Shown: positions 1-8,699 of the stretch, one piece after another
Layout: each line of letters opens with the position of its first letter
Position numbering within the stretch: position 1 is the stretch's first letter
Notes under the pieces: generated by a model
The model's input: the letters and a program-made list of their open reading frames with translations, nothing else
What the model was told of the DNA's origin: nothing
The model's database searches: none
Assembly: GCA_016713865.1 (NCBI GenBank)
Contig: JADJOG010000005.1
Coordinates: forward strand, 106,738-170,737
Reading direction: 5' to 3'
DNA: 64,000 nt
Origin: Flavobacteriales bacterium
GTDB taxonomy: Bacteria; Bacteroidota; Bacteroidia; Flavobacteriales_F; PHOS-HE28
Translations under genes and position numbers: made by a program

Positions 1-866
1 AAGCGCTTCGATTGCCGCAGCTCCTCCTGGGTGCGCCGATGCATCTCGATCTCCTCACGGAGCACCTGATTCACCTCTTGCGCGATCCGGAGTTGAACCC
101 GATCGCGCAAGACCCGGTCACGCGTGGCGTTGTCCTGCAGGGCAATCTGTGCCGCAGGGCGTCCGCCATGAAGAGTTGGACCGCAGAAAACCAATAGCTC
201 CGTATCGCCTAGGGTGGTTATCGATTCGCGATCGTTTCCAACCAGCGCTTCCTTGATCATGCTGCGAATCGCTTCCCTGTCTTGCTGTGGGAACAGCGAG
301 TCGATGGGCCGCCCTCCGATGTCAGAGCCGACGAAAGCGATGGCAGCAGGATTCGCGTATTGCACAACGCCATCCTGTACAACGATCAGCCCGTCGCGCA
401 TGCGTTCAACCAGGCCACGGAAGCCCGCCATCATGGTGCGTTGTTCCGCCTCCGCTTGTTTCAGCGAAGTGATGTCCATGAACATCCCCAACACCGTGGG
501 CTCACTACCGGTGGTGTCGAAGAAGACATTCTCCTGCACGATCACCTCCTTGCCGCTCTTGTGCTTCAGTCGTATCTCGTAATTCAGCAAGCGACCATCG
601 CGCCGAAGCTCTTCGAGGTAGCTCTTCCGATCCTCCGAACTGAAATAAAGCTCACTGGCGTTGCATGCAAGAAGCTCGGCTTTTCCCGAGTAGCCCAGCA
701 CATGGGCCATGGTGTCATTGCATTCGATGAACCGCCCGTCGAGTGTCGTCCTGAAAATTCCCGCGAGATTCCCCTCGAGCAATTGATCATAGCGCCGGCG
801 CAACTCCACCAAGAGTCCGGTGGTTCCAGCGCCTGGGCTTGATGTCTGATCGCGTTTCTGGCTCAC
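1..866 (-). CDS. PAS-domain sensor protein, N-terminal part (cut by window edge)
   Basis: About 288 codons of a signal-sensing protein are visible; the rest lies beyond the left edge. Residues about 20-135 form a PAS/PAC unit (NLAGIFRTTLDGRFIECND, ending in GMFMDITSLKQAEAE), and residues about 145-255 look like a second, weaker PAS domain (MRDGLIVVQDGVVQYANP). A charged helical linker follows. In this family such a layout usually leads into a histidine kinase or a cyclase, but no catalytic domain is visible, so the output is unknown. No membrane segment or signal peptide is seen, which suggests a cytoplasmic sensor. The start is taken as GTG at 866 because AGGAGAGG lies seven bases upstream. 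Its GTGA overlaps the stop of the MORN-repeat gene by four bases, so the two genes are probably translationally coupled. Confidence 0.75.
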   Translation of the reverse strand, partial: MSQKRDQTSSPGAGTTGLLVELRRRYDQLLEGNLAGIFRTTLDGRFIECNDTMAHVLGYSGKAELLACNASELYFSSEDRKSYLEELRRDGRLLNYEIRLKHKSGKEVIVQENVFFDTTGSEPTVLGMFMDITSLKQAEAEQRTMMAGFRGLVERMRDGLIVVQDGVVQYANPAAIAFVGSDIGGRPIDSLFPQQDREAIRSMIKEALVGNDRESITTLGDTELLVFCGPTLHGGRPAAQIALQDNATRDRVLRDRVQLRIAQEVNQVLREEIEMHRRTQEELRQSKR

Positions 867-2380
867 GGCTGATCCTCTCCTGACTGATAGGGTGGCGGAA
901 CCCGCGTGCCATCGATTCGCATCTCTATCCCGTCGCGATAACGAACCACCAAGGTGATCAAGCCATCTTCATTGAAATAGGTGTGATCGCCTTGAGCCAA
1001 ACCTCCACTATACCGGCCCTCCAACTTCATGCGCCCATTGGGCCAGTACCAACGGTGCTTGCCATCCGGCTCTCCATTCTGAAAAGAACCGGTGAAATAC
1101 TTCTTACCATCACCATAGGCGTACACCCATGGTCCATCCTTCAAGCCGTCCTTGTATGTGCCCTCTTCCCGGTGATCGCCAACCTCATACACCCATTTGC
1201 CATCACGCCTGCCATCGATGTACTCGCCTTGGGTGATCACCTTGCCCTCCTCATCGTATTCCGTCGAAGCACCATCTTCCTTACCGCGCCTGTAGTTCTC
1301 TTCCCGGTGCATAGCTCCGCTTTCGTAAAACCAGGTCCACTTCCCCTGCGGTAATCCTGCTTGGTGCTTCCCTTTCTGTTCAACCTTGCCGCTACGGTGG
1401 TAATAGGTCCAATCACCTTCCTTCTTGCCCTCCACGTAATTGCCTTCCGCTCTCTTCTCACCAGTGGCGAAGTACTCCACCCAAGGGCCTTCCATTACAC
1501 CGAGGTTGTTCACCAGGCCTGCACTGATCAATTGATCCCCCATGAAGATCCTGGCACCCGTGGTGTTGCCTTTCAAATCGAACTCCCGGAATAGCCCTTC
1601 GCGCTTGCCTGATTTCGAATAGCTGCCGATGCTCGCCACTTTGCCATTGTTGTGGAAGGTGCGCTTGATCTCTACTGTGAGTTTCTCCGCGGCATCGGCA
1701 TCAATCTCACCAACATCGAATTTCTGCATCCCCTTCAGCCCCCCTTGCGCATCGTACTCCTTGAATATGCCATGGCGCTTATCGTCCACAAAGTTCCCTT
1801 CCCAACGCACTTTGCCATCCGGATAGAATTCCTTCCATGGGCCTTGTCTAAGACCCGCTCGGTCCAGTCGATTGATATCCTCTCGACGCCTCAGCATGCC
1901 CGCACCAAAATGCAGGATGGCCACGATGCGCCCATCCTCCGCGTATTCAATCCCGCGTCCATCCTCCTTCCCTTGCCTGAATGGAATCTCTTTGTGCCTG
2001 GTTCCGTTGGCTCTGTTGTATGCAGCCATTCCATCGCGCAGATCGTCTTGGAAAGGCTCCATGCTGATCACGATGCCCGAGGTGTCGTACCGCGTCATGG
2101 CCCCTTGCTTCTTGTTCTCCCTATAGTTGATCACCGTTTCTAATCGGCCTCGTGCATCAAAGAACCGCCAAGCGCTATCGAGAAGGCCATTCTTTCGGAA
2201 GCCCTCGGAGCGCAACAAACCGTTCTCATGATAGCTCTTCCAGTTTCCCTCAGGCTTTCCATTCACCACCATTCCTTCGCTGCTCAGCAGCCCATTCGGA
2301 TGGAAGTATCGGGCTAAGCTATCCTGTGCCAATGCACCGCGCATGAACAAGCCAACAACGATTAGAAGAGCGAACCGCAT
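863..2380 (-). CDS. secreted MORN-repeat (YwqK-like) protein
   Basis: A 505-residue protein with a signal peptide (MRFALLIVVGLFMRGALAQ) followed by roughly twenty repeats of about 22 residues of the MORN_2 type, for example EGNWKSYHENGLLRSEGF and GPWVEYFATGEKRAEGNY. Such proteins are often labelled 'YwqK family antitoxin' in Bacteroidota, but nothing here suggests a toxin-antitoxin pair; the repeats form beta-hairpin arrays of unknown ligand. It probably acts in the periplasm or at the cell surface. The open frame extends to a TTG at 2389, but the ATG at 2380 begins a clean signal peptide and is preferred. It overlaps the downstream PAS sensor gene by four bases, suggesting a two-gene operon in which an envelope protein and a cytoplasmic sensor are co-expressed. 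Confidence 0.8.
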   Translation of the reverse strand: MRFALLIVVGLFMRGALAQDSLARYFHPNGLLSSEGMVVNGKPEGNWKSYHENGLLRSEGFRKNGLLDSAWRFFDARGRLETVINYRENKKQGAMTRYDTSGIVISMEPFQDDLRDGMAAYNRANGTRHKEIPFRQGKEDGRGIEYAEDGRIVAILHFGAGMLRRREDINRLDRAGLRQGPWKEFYPDGKVRWEGNFVDDKRHGIFKEYDAQGGLKGMQKFDVGEIDADAAEKLTVEIKRTFHNNGKVASIGSYSKSGKREGLFREFDLKGNTTGARIFMGDQLISAGLVNNLGVMEGPWVEYFATGEKRAEGNYVEGKKEGDWTYYHRSGKVEQKGKHQAGLPQGKWTWFYESGAMHREENYRRGKEDGASTEYDEEGKVITQGEYIDGRRDGKWVYEVGDHREEGTYKDGLKDGPWVYAYGDGKKYFTGSFQNGEPDGKHRWYWPNGRMKLEGRYSGGLAQGDHTYFNEDGLITLVVRYRDGIEMRIDGTRVPPPYQSGEDQP

Positions 2381-2473
2381 TGTATTCAATCTTCTTTAAA
2401 GGATTGATGATATAGTAAGAGCTGTTGGATCGGTTGATGCTTAATCTGGTTGGTGCTTGCTCGAACCAGTTAT

Positions 2474-2481
2474 CAAAAGTA
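2474..2481 (-). promoter_or_regulatory. -7 box (TACTTTTG) for the MORN-repeat gene
   Basis: Read on the minus strand this is TACTTTTG, an exact match to the Bacteroidota -7 consensus TAnnTTTG. It lies about 93 bases upstream of the ATG, so the leader would be long for this window. A TTG 13 bases further upstream is a poor -33 candidate. Confidence 0.4.
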
Positions 2482-2766
2482 ATTCACCATACACCAACCG
2501 CTATCGCGGAGTCGAGAATAGGAATGCTTCTGATAGCCAATGATTCCTGATTCTGATTGAACATTGTGGAAAACCAAAGGGAGTGCGAGTCGTTTGCAAA
2601 CGGGCATTCGCTGACTCGGTCGGAATAGTGGGCATCTTGTTCGAAATCGCGGAGAAATTAGGCTTGTTCGGCTTCGGTTCCCGATGGACTGTTGAAAACC
2701 CCGATGCCACAAGCTTTTGTCAACCAGGTCTGGCAACAATGAACTGGTGGGCTGTTGAAAGCCCGG

Positions 2767-2773
2767 TATCTTG
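2767..2773 (+). promoter_or_regulatory. -7 box (TATCTTG) for rpiB
   Basis: TATCTTG matches TAnnTTTG with one base missing. It ends six bases before the preferred ATG of rpiB, so transcription would begin at or next to the start codon (leaderless mRNA). The same TATCTTC/G form precedes tRNA-Cys and ileS in this window. Confidence 0.45.
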
Positions 2774-2779
2774 CGCCTC

Positions 2780-3217
2780 ATGACAAGCCGTATCGCCATT
2801 GGTTCGGATCATGCAGGATTCACGCTCAAGGGGTTAATCAAAGGACGACTGCTGGCCTTAGGCCATTCTGTTCAGGATCTCGGTACGCACTCAAGTGATA
2901 GCATTGACTATCCTGTTCCGGCGCATGCTGTGGCGGGCATGGTGGAACGAGGCGAGGCGGAATGTGGCATCTTGATCTGCGGAAGTGGAAATGGTGTGAG
3001 CATTGCGGCAAATAAGCACGTTGGGATTCGATCAGCCTTGGCGTGGAACCCGGAGATAGCGGCTTTAGGGAAGCAACATAACAATGCGAACGTTCTGGCG
3101 ATACCTGCACGGTTCGTCTCAGTCGAAGAAGCGTTCGCGATAGTGGATGCTTATCTAGGTGCTCGCTTCGAAGGAGGAAGGCACCAGGTAAGAGTTGACA
3201 AAATCGAAGGCGCATGA
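2780..3217 (+). CDS. rpiB: ribose-5-phosphate isomerase B
   Basis: A 145-residue RpiB/LacAB-family isomerase that interconverts ribose 5-phosphate and ribulose 5-phosphate in the non-oxidative pentose phosphate pathway. Family signatures are present: GSDHAG at the N-terminus, the catalytic-cysteine loop ILICGSGNGVSIAANK, the NNANVLAIPAR segment, and a C-terminal RHQVRVDKI with the phosphate-binding arginines. Length is normal. The open frame can be extended to a TTG at 2771, but that codon lies inside the apparent -7 box, so the ATG at 2780 is chosen. The stop overlaps the ATG of the following peptidase gene (ATGA), so the two are co-transcribed although functionally unrelated. Confidence 0.93.
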   Translation: MTSRIAIGSDHAGFTLKGLIKGRLLALGHSVQDLGTHSSDSIDYPVPAHAVAGMVERGEAECGILICGSGNGVSIAANKHVGIRSALAWNPEIAALGKQHNNANVLAIPARFVSVEEAFAIVDAYLGARFEGGRHQVRVDKIEGA

Positions 3218-4704
3218 GGTTACTTATATCACTAGTCATATGCTTCTGGGCGACACTGGTCATAGCGCAGCCTGAAGCAGTTTCTGTCAGGTACGCGAGG
3301 ACAATAACCAAGACCGAGCTGAAAGAGCACCTTGAAGTACTTGCCAGTGATTCATTTATGGGGCGTGATACTGGGAAGGCTGGTCAGAAATTGGCAGCGG
3401 CATATCTCCGCGAGCGCTTCCGCGCCTGTGGCATACCACCGCTTAACCTACCAGGGATGGATGAAGGTTATTATCAGCCTTATCGTCTCGTGGAAGAGCG
3501 CAAGGGATCAATCTCGGTTCAGTACAAGGGTCGGACTTTGGAATTCCTGAATGAGGTTCTGTACTTGACAGAGGAGTTCACTGGGTCGGTTAGTGTCAAA
3601 GAGCTTCAGGTGCTTCGAGCCAACGCATTGCGACAGAAGCCAAAAAGCGCCGCCAACCACATCCTGCTGCAATTGGCGGCAGATGTGGCCATGACCGACC
3701 TGCGGCCAATACTCGAACAGGAAGCCGTCCGTTCAGCGGATATCGTGCTCGTTGTCGCACCTGATCAATTGTTCGAGCAGCTTCAGGTTTTTGTGCACCC
3801 GGAAGGAAGTCGAATGCGCCTAGCCGACGAGATGGCCAATCATGCGAGCAAGCCAAATGGAAGTCAGATACTCTTCATCACGCAAACAACGCTGGAGAAG
3901 ATCGCAGGGGCCAAGAAGGCCAAGGGGCTGCATGCTATGCCGAACGGATCAAGGTTGAAAACGAAGATGTTGATTACCGGAAAGCCTAAGATGAAAGAGG
4001 TGATTGCGGAGAATGTGCTAGCTTATATCGAGGGCAGCGATAAGAAGGATGAGCACGTGATAATCACGGCTCATTACGATCATATCGGTGTCGAAGGAGG
4101 GGTTGTTTACAATGGCGCAGACGACGATGGGAGCGGAACCGTAGCGTTGATGGAAATAGCAGAAGCGCTTGCTCTGGCCAAGGCCGAGGGTTACGGCCCC
4201 CGCCGCAGCATCCTAATCATGCCAGTAAGCGGAGAGGAGAAGGGCCTTCTTGGTTCGCGCTTTTATAGCGACCATCCTGTGCTTCCGCTGGAGAAGGCCG
4301 TAGCGAATCTGAATATCGACATGATAGGAAGGACGGATAGCGCGCATGCCGAAGGCCCACCATATGTTTATGTCATCGGGAGTGATAGGCTAAGCAGCGA
4401 TTTGCACGCCGTGAATGAAGCGGCGAACAAAGACAACGTTGGCATCGAGCTGGACTATGCGTTCAATGCGGCTGATGACCCGAATCGTTTCTACTACCGG
4501 AGCGACCATTACAACTTCGCTCGTAAGGGCATTCCGTGCATCTTTTATTTCAGCGGTGTTCACGAGGACTACCACCAGCCTGGCGACGACGTAGAGAAGA
4601 TCCGGTTCGATCTATTGGAGCGGCGTACACGGCTGGTGTTCCATACGGCATGGGAACTAGCCAATCGCGAGGATCGGATTCGTATTGATAAGCCGACGAA
4701 ATAG
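3214..4704 (+). CDS. secreted M28-family zinc metallopeptidase
   Basis: A 496-residue exported aminopeptidase-like protein. A signal peptide (MRLLISLVICFWATLVIAQ) is followed by a long insert-bearing N-terminal half and a C-terminal M28 catalytic domain. The zinc ligands and the catalytic acid are recognisable: ITAHYDHIG, NGADDDGSGT, SGEEKGLLGS, NIDMIGR, and the final histidine in SGVHEDYHQPGDD. By family it removes N-terminal residues from peptides, or acts on glutaminyl or polyglutamate substrates; the specificity cannot be told. No T9SS sorting domain is seen, so it is probably periplasmic. Its ATG overlaps the rpiB stop by four bases. It converges on the thioredoxin-like gene with only three bases between the stops. 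Confidence 0.88.
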   Translation: MRLLISLVICFWATLVIAQPEAVSVRYARTITKTELKEHLEVLASDSFMGRDTGKAGQKLAAAYLRERFRACGIPPLNLPGMDEGYYQPYRLVEERKGSISVQYKGRTLEFLNEVLYLTEEFTGSVSVKELQVLRANALRQKPKSAANHILLQLAADVAMTDLRPILEQEAVRSADIVLVVAPDQLFEQLQVFVHPEGSRMRLADEMANHASKPNGSQILFITQTTLEKIAGAKKAKGLHAMPNGSRLKTKMLITGKPKMKEVIAENVLAYIEGSDKKDEHVIITAHYDHIGVEGGVVYNGADDDGSGTVALMEIAEALALAKAEGYGPRRSILIMPVSGEEKGLLGSRFYSDHPVLPLEKAVANLNIDMIGRTDSAHAEGPPYVYVIGSDRLSSDLHAVNEAANKDNVGIELDYAFNAADDPNRFYYRSDHYNFARKGIPCIFYFSGVHEDYHQPGDDVEKIRFDLLERRTRLVFHTAWELANREDRIRIDKPTK

Positions 4705-4707
4705 GAG

Positions 4708-5949
4708 CTAGGCCTTTTCTGAAAGCAATTGCTTGAGAAAGGACTCAAGTTGCTGTTTGTAGATGACATAGTGAGCACCAGTGCCCGGGCCATAGAAGCC
4801 GGTTCGAATGCGCCGCACCTCACCGCGCCGATCAATAAAGATGCAAGTCGGGTAACTCATGAGGTGATTCAGGAATGGCAATCGTGAAGCCGCAATGTCC
4901 TTGGCGGCACTCCCTCCATAGAGTATCGGATAAGGCACATGAAGCTCCTCTTTGAAGCGCCGCAAGCCTAGGATTGCCCGCCGCTCATCGCTATGCTTCT
5001 CGAAGGCTATTGCCAGCACACGGAGCCCCTGGTCTCGATGGGCCTCATAGAGTTCGGTGAGGAGAATGGTCTCGTCTACGCAGTTTGGGCACCAACTACC
5101 CATGACATGAACGATAAGCGGTCTACCGCTGTAAGAGCTATCGTTCGGTGAGTGCTCAATACCATCAAGATCCAGGAAGTTGAAATCAACCCTATCATAA
5201 CCATCGCGCAGGGCGGTTAATGAATCCGGGTCCCGAAGGCGGTAATCCGGATCCCGAGTGGCCACCCACGGCTCCTGCCAATGCGTGCCGCTCCAGAAAC
5301 GGCCGTGGAGGCTATCGCCACGAAGAGCACAAGCGAATAGGAACGCATGATTCCCGTCAAAGCCGCTGAGGTACATGGAGTCCCCGCAAGCAGCACCCTC
5401 AAGGAATCTGTAGTCGCCTGTTTCGGTCATGAACGTGCCGGTCACGATTCCATTCGGTTCTGCGGAGAATTGGCCGATGGAGGAGTAGGCGTCTGGCGTG
5501 CCCGGGCTGAATTGGGTTGCCCACGAGCCAGCAAATGGCGTTGCTCCCGAGGCACAGAGTGAAGCGAATCGGCCCCTGGGCCCTGCCGTGGCCGTGAATG
5601 GTATGCGGTAGTTGTCCCCCTTCAGCCGATTCTTCCATTCTCCGTGAATCAGCGAGTCTCCGAAAACACGACCCACAAATTCCGAATCGAATAATGGCAT
5701 TTCTGCGCGAAAGGAATCGTCATGCAGGACGATTGACTCGACCCTGATGCGTTCTTGGCCATTATGAATTTCAATGAAAGGAGCGCCAGAGGAATCATGT
5801 GAAGCAGTCCAGTCGAAGGGAAGCTTCGTGCCCCCGCCAAGATCAAGCACCACCCTCCACCGGCCAAGGCGAATGCGCTCTTGTGAATGGACACAAGAGG
5901 CAAGAATCGCCACGATGATGGTGGCGAGAAGAATGCTGCGGTTTAGCAA
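4708..5949 (-). CDS. TlpA-family thioredoxin-like lipoprotein
   Basis: About 413 residues. The N-terminus (MLNRSILLATIIVAILASC) has a lipobox LASC, so the protein is probably lipid-anchored and periplasmic. A beta-rich N-terminal domain of about 220 residues is followed by a thioredoxin fold at the C-terminus with the redox motif GSWCPNCVDE and a cis-proline region (YPTCIFIDRRGEV). TlpA/ResA-like proteins reduce disulfides in the envelope; the N-terminal domain resembles those found in other Bacteroidota TlpA lipoproteins and may bind a client. The long open frame continues far upstream, but TTG at 5949 gives the signal sequence and sits seven bases after a TACATTCG box, so it is chosen. Confidence 0.8.
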   Translation of the reverse strand: MLNRSILLATIIVAILASCVHSQERIRLGRWRVVLDLGGGTKLPFDWTASHDSSGAPFIEIHNGQERIRVESIVLHDDSFRAEMPLFDSEFVGRVFGDSLIHGEWKNRLKGDNYRIPFTATAGPRGRFASLCASGATPFAGSWATQFSPGTPDAYSSIGQFSAEPNGIVTGTFMTETGDYRFLEGAACGDSMYLSGFDGNHAFLFACALRGDSLHGRFWSGTHWQEPWVATRDPDYRLRDPDSLTALRDGYDRVDFNFLDLDGIEHSPNDSSYSGRPLIVHVMGSWCPNCVDETILLTELYEAHRDQGLRVLAIAFEKHSDERRAILGLRRFKEELHVPYPILYGGSAAKDIAASRLPFLNHLMSYPTCIFIDRRGEVRRIRTGFYGPGTGAHYVIYKQQLESFLKQLLSEKA

Positions 5950-5956
5950 AGTCAGG

Positions 5957-5964
5957 CGAATGTA
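5957..5964 (-). promoter_or_regulatory. -7 box (TACATTCG) for the TlpA-like gene
   Basis: Minus-strand TACATTCG, a TAnnTTTG variant, ends seven bases before the proposed TTG start; this supports that start and predicts a leaderless or near-leaderless transcript. Confidence 0.4.
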
Positions 5965-5980
5965 GCATGAAGGAAATGGC

Positions 5981-7540
5981 TCAGATGTCGAACTTGATTC
6001 CTTGCGCCAGTGGCAGCTTGTTGCCGTAGTTGATGGTATTGGTCTGGCGACGCATGTATGCCTTCCACGCATCGCTGCCGCTCTCGCGCCCGCCGCCGGT
6101 GTCCTTCTCGCCGCCGAAGGCGCCGCCGATCTCCGCGCCGCTGGTGCCGATGTTCACGTTGGCGATGCCACAATCGCTGCCGGCTGCGCTCAGGAAGCGT
6201 TCGGCCTCGCGCAGGTCCAGCGTCATGATGGCGCTGCTGAGACCCTGCTTCACGTTGTTCTGGATGGCCACGGCCTCATGCACGTCGCCGCTGTAGCGCA
6301 ACAGGTAGAGGATCGGCGCGAAGGTCTCCTCCTGTACGATGGGCATCTCCGGCGTGGCCTCCACCACGGCGGGTCTCACATAGCAGCCGCTCTTGTAACC
6401 CGCGCCAGCAACCACTCCGCCTTCCACCGCAAGGATTCCCCCCTGCTCTTTCGCCGCCTTCAAGGCTTGCAGATACATCTCAACGGCGGCCCTATCGATC
6501 AAGGGCCCCACGTGGTTCTTCTCATCCAACGGGTCGCCGATGCGCAGTTGCTTGTACGCGCTCATGAGCTTTTGCTTGAAGGCGTCGTACACCTTGTCGT
6601 GGATGATCAGGCGGCGCGTGCTGGTGCAGCGCTGGCCGGCCGTGCCCACGGCACCGAACACACAACCGATGAGGGACATGTCCAAGTCGGCCTTGTCGCT
6701 GATGATGATTGCGTTGTTGCCGCCGAGCTCCAACAGCGAACGGCCAAGACGCTGACCCACTGCCGCGCCCACGGCCTTTCCCATGTGGGTGCTGCCTGTG
6801 GCGCTCACCAGGGGGATGCGCGCATCGTGGCTTAGCCACTCCCCTACTTCGCGTGCGCCGTTCACCACGCAGCTCACGCCCTCGGGCACACCGTTGCGCT
6901 TGAACACTTCCGCCGTGATATGCTGGCAGGCTATGCTGCAAAGCGGTGTTTTCTCGCTCGGTTTCCAGATCGATACATCGCCGCAGATCCATGCCAGCGC
7001 GGTGTTCCAGCTCCACACGGCCACGGGGAAATTGAAGGCCGTGATGATGCCCACCAGTCCGTACGGATGCCATTGCTCGTACATGCGGTGCTCGGGGCGT
7101 TCGCTGTGCATCGTAAGGCCATGTAGTTGCCGGCTCAGGCCCACGGCGAAGTCGCAGATGTCGATCATCTCCTGCACCTCGCCCAGGCCTTCCTGGTAGC
7201 TCTTGCCCATCTCGTAGCTCACAAGCTTGCCGAGGTCGGCTTTGTGCCTGCGCAATTCTTCGCCGAGTTGCCGGACCACTTCGCCGCGCTTGGGTGCCGG
7301 CCAGTTCCGCCATTCAGCAAAAGCTTGCCGCGCCGTGGCCACCACCGTTTCGTATTCAGCCCGATTGGCACTGCGCACAGTTCCGATCAACGAGCCATCT
7401 ACCGGACTGAAGCTCTCAAGCGCGTCCCCCCCTCCTTTCAACCAATTCGATCCGGTGGAAACACCGCTGGAGGCCGGCTGCACGCCAAGCGTTTTCAGGG
7501 TGTCTGCGATGCGGCTGGGCGAAAGGGTCGTCGTGCTCAT
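5981..7540 (-). CDS. ALDH7-family aldehyde dehydrogenase (aminoadipate-semialdehyde / P6C dehydrogenase type)
   Basis: A 519-residue NAD(P)-dependent aldehyde dehydrogenase most like the ALDH7 (antiquitin, Pcd/AmaB) branch, which oxidises alpha-aminoadipic semialdehyde in lysine breakdown. The catalytic cysteine lies in GTAGQRCTSTRR and the general-base glutamate in LLELGGNNAI; the cofactor-binding strand gives TAFNFPVAVWSWN. The C-terminal signature SGSDAWKAYMRRQTNTINY is typical of ALDH7. The start is the ATG at 7540; the frame stays open upstream to 7612 but those residues have no family similarity. No lysine-degradation genes adjoin it, so the pathway assignment rests on family alone. Confidence 0.88.
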   Translation of the reverse strand: MSTTTLSPSRIADTLKTLGVQPASSGVSTGSNWLKGGGDALESFSPVDGSLIGTVRSANRAEYETVVATARQAFAEWRNWPAPKRGEVVRQLGEELRRHKADLGKLVSYEMGKSYQEGLGEVQEMIDICDFAVGLSRQLHGLTMHSERPEHRMYEQWHPYGLVGIITAFNFPVAVWSWNTALAWICGDVSIWKPSEKTPLCSIACQHITAEVFKRNGVPEGVSCVVNGAREVGEWLSHDARIPLVSATGSTHMGKAVGAAVGQRLGRSLLELGGNNAIIISDKADLDMSLIGCVFGAVGTAGQRCTSTRRLIIHDKVYDAFKQKLMSAYKQLRIGDPLDEKNHVGPLIDRAAVEMYLQALKAAKEQGGILAVEGGVVAGAGYKSGCYVRPAVVEATPEMPIVQEETFAPILYLLRYSGDVHEAVAIQNNVKQGLSSAIMTLDLREAERFLSAAGSDCGIANVNIGTSGAEIGGAFGGEKDTGGGRESGSDAWKAYMRRQTNTINYGNKLPLAQGIKFDI

Positions 7541-7560
7541 ACGAAGGGGAATTTGGGCGG

Positions 7561-7568
7561 CAAATGTA
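7561..7568 (-). promoter_or_regulatory. -7 box (TACATTTG) for the ALDH7 gene
   Basis: An exact TAnnTTTG match on the minus strand, 20 bases upstream of the ATG at 7540. Confidence 0.5.
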
Positions 7569-7752
7569 CTGGGAGCGGGGGGCAATGGCGCAGCAAGGAA
7601 CGCGTTGGCCATTGAACTGACCGCAATACGCGCAAGACGTTGATAAACAAGGAATTAGACTAGAATATTAAGAGCACTCAGAAGCGGCCACAGGGCTCAT
7701 ATCGCACGCCGGATGCCTTGCACCACTCTTCAGAATGGCCAAATGCACCAGA

Positions 7753-7768
7753 GGGCGGAAAACCGCCC
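7753..7768 (-). terminator. hairpin after the methyltransferase gene
   Basis: GGGCGG and CCGCCC arms flank a four-base loop, ten bases past the methyltransferase stop on the minus strand. The stem is only six base pairs but entirely G-C. There is no T-run after it, so termination is likely but not proven. Confidence 0.45.
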
Positions 7769-7777
7769 CAGTGCCCC

Positions 7778-8680
7778 TCAGGGCTTCTTCGCAATGAAAA
7801 GCGTGCTGGAAGTCGAACGGCCTGAAGCGATGGCCACGAGGTTCGAGAAGGCAGCTTTCAGCACCGCGAGCGGCCAGGCGACCATGGCCGGCCTGCCGAG
7901 ATAGCGCTCGCTGAGCAGTGCGATGTAGAACGCATCGAGCCACATGTGTCTGGTCTGTACGAGCTCGAATCCGTGTTGCCCGAGCAGCTGGGCGATATCC
8001 TGCTTCCTGAAGTGCCAGAGGTGCCGGGGTACATCCCAGGCGGCCCATCGGGGTCCATAGTGGGCGGCGTCCCAGGAACCCCGGTCAGGCACCGCCACGA
8101 GCAGATATCCGCCCTTGGCGAGCAGGGCGTAAAGTCGTTTCACGGAGGCGTTCAGGTCGTGCAAATGTTCCATGACATGCCACAGGGTGATGGCTTGGAA
8201 CTGTTCCTGGGCAGGTACATCCTCGAGGGCGGCGGACACCTTCAAGGCGCGCTGGCGGATTGCTGCTTCACGGGCGCGCAGCACCGGTTCCACCCCTTCC
8301 ACCTGGTAACATCGGGCGGAGAGAAAGGCCAGGAAGTCTCCTGTTCCGCAGCCAACATCCAGGAGCTTTCCGTGGGGTACGTGGGTGCGGATTAAGGCGC
8401 GTTTCTGCGCCAGGGCACGCTGCCGTGCGCTGCGGTAGATGCGCGCAAGAAGGCGCTTCGAAGTGGCATCGTGCGAGAAGTAGTCCTCACCGCTGTAGTA
8501 GCGACCGATGCTGTTCTGTGCGGGTCTCGGGTCCGTATAGCGGAAGCCACACGGAGCGCAATCGACCAAGGAGAAAACATCCTGTGTGAGATGGTGGTCT
8601 TTGACCTCTAGCGCGGCCACACGTCTGGCAGAGCCGCAGATGGGACAGGCAGTTACGGGCTCCAAGGGTGTTTGTTCCAC
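7778..8680 (-). CDS. class I SAM-dependent methyltransferase
   Basis: About 300 residues. The N-terminus has a zinc-ribbon-like cysteine pattern (ACPICGS ... CAPCGFRY), and the middle a Rossmann methyltransferase core with SAM-binding motif LLDVGCGTGDFLAFL and the post-motif ALEDVPAQEQFQAITLWHVM. The substrate is unknown. The gene follows mnmG on the same strand, as in other Flavobacteria. The start is uncertain: the frame has no ATG near the mnmG stop, and the first usable codon is a GTG at 8680, which is the central GTG of a parS-like palindrome (8673-8688). Without a clear ribosome-binding site, translation may rely on coupling to mnmG, whose stop is at 8700. Confidence 0.82.
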   Translation of the reverse strand: MEQTPLEPVTACPICGSARRVAALEVKDHHLTQDVFSLVDCAPCGFRYTDPRPAQNSIGRYYSGEDYFSHDATSKRLLARIYRSARQRALAQKRALIRTHVPHGKLLDVGCGTGDFLAFLSARCYQVEGVEPVLRAREAAIRQRALKVSAALEDVPAQEQFQAITLWHVMEHLHDLNASVKRLYALLAKGGYLLVAVPDRGSWDAAHYGPRWAAWDVPRHLWHFRKQDIAQLLGQHGFELVQTRHMWLDAFYIALLSERYLGRPAMVAWPLAVLKAAFSNLVAIASGRSTSSTLFIAKKP

Positions 8681-8688
8681 GTGGAACG
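8673..8688. promoter_or_regulatory. parS-like ParB-binding site, copy 1 (15/16)
   Basis: TGTTCCACGTGGAACG matches the bacterial parS consensus TGTTnCACGTGnAACA at every fixed position except the last. It spans the start of the methyltransferase gene, just downstream of mnmG. parS sites load ParB for chromosome segregation and usually lie near the replication origin. Confidence 0.8.
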
Positions 8689-8699
8689 TGGGTGTTGGT

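Larger units (their letters stand above)
2381..2779. other. intergenic region between divergent genes
   Basis: About 400 bases without a convincing gene, visibly more AT-rich than its surroundings. It separates the divergent MORN gene and rpiB. It holds an exact TACTTTTG box toward the MORN gene (2474-2481), a TATCTTG box next to rpiB (2767-2773), a 9-mer TGTGGAAAA (2565-2573), and two copies of GGRCTGTTGAAARCCC about 63 bases apart (near 2686 and 2749). No RNA gene was recognised. Short open frames here lack coding character. Confidence 0.5.

Noticed and set aside
863..2380. Toxin-antitoxin system based on a YwqK-like antitoxin
   Set aside because: The label comes from automated naming of MORN repeats; this protein has a signal peptide and about twenty repeats, and no toxin-like partner is present.
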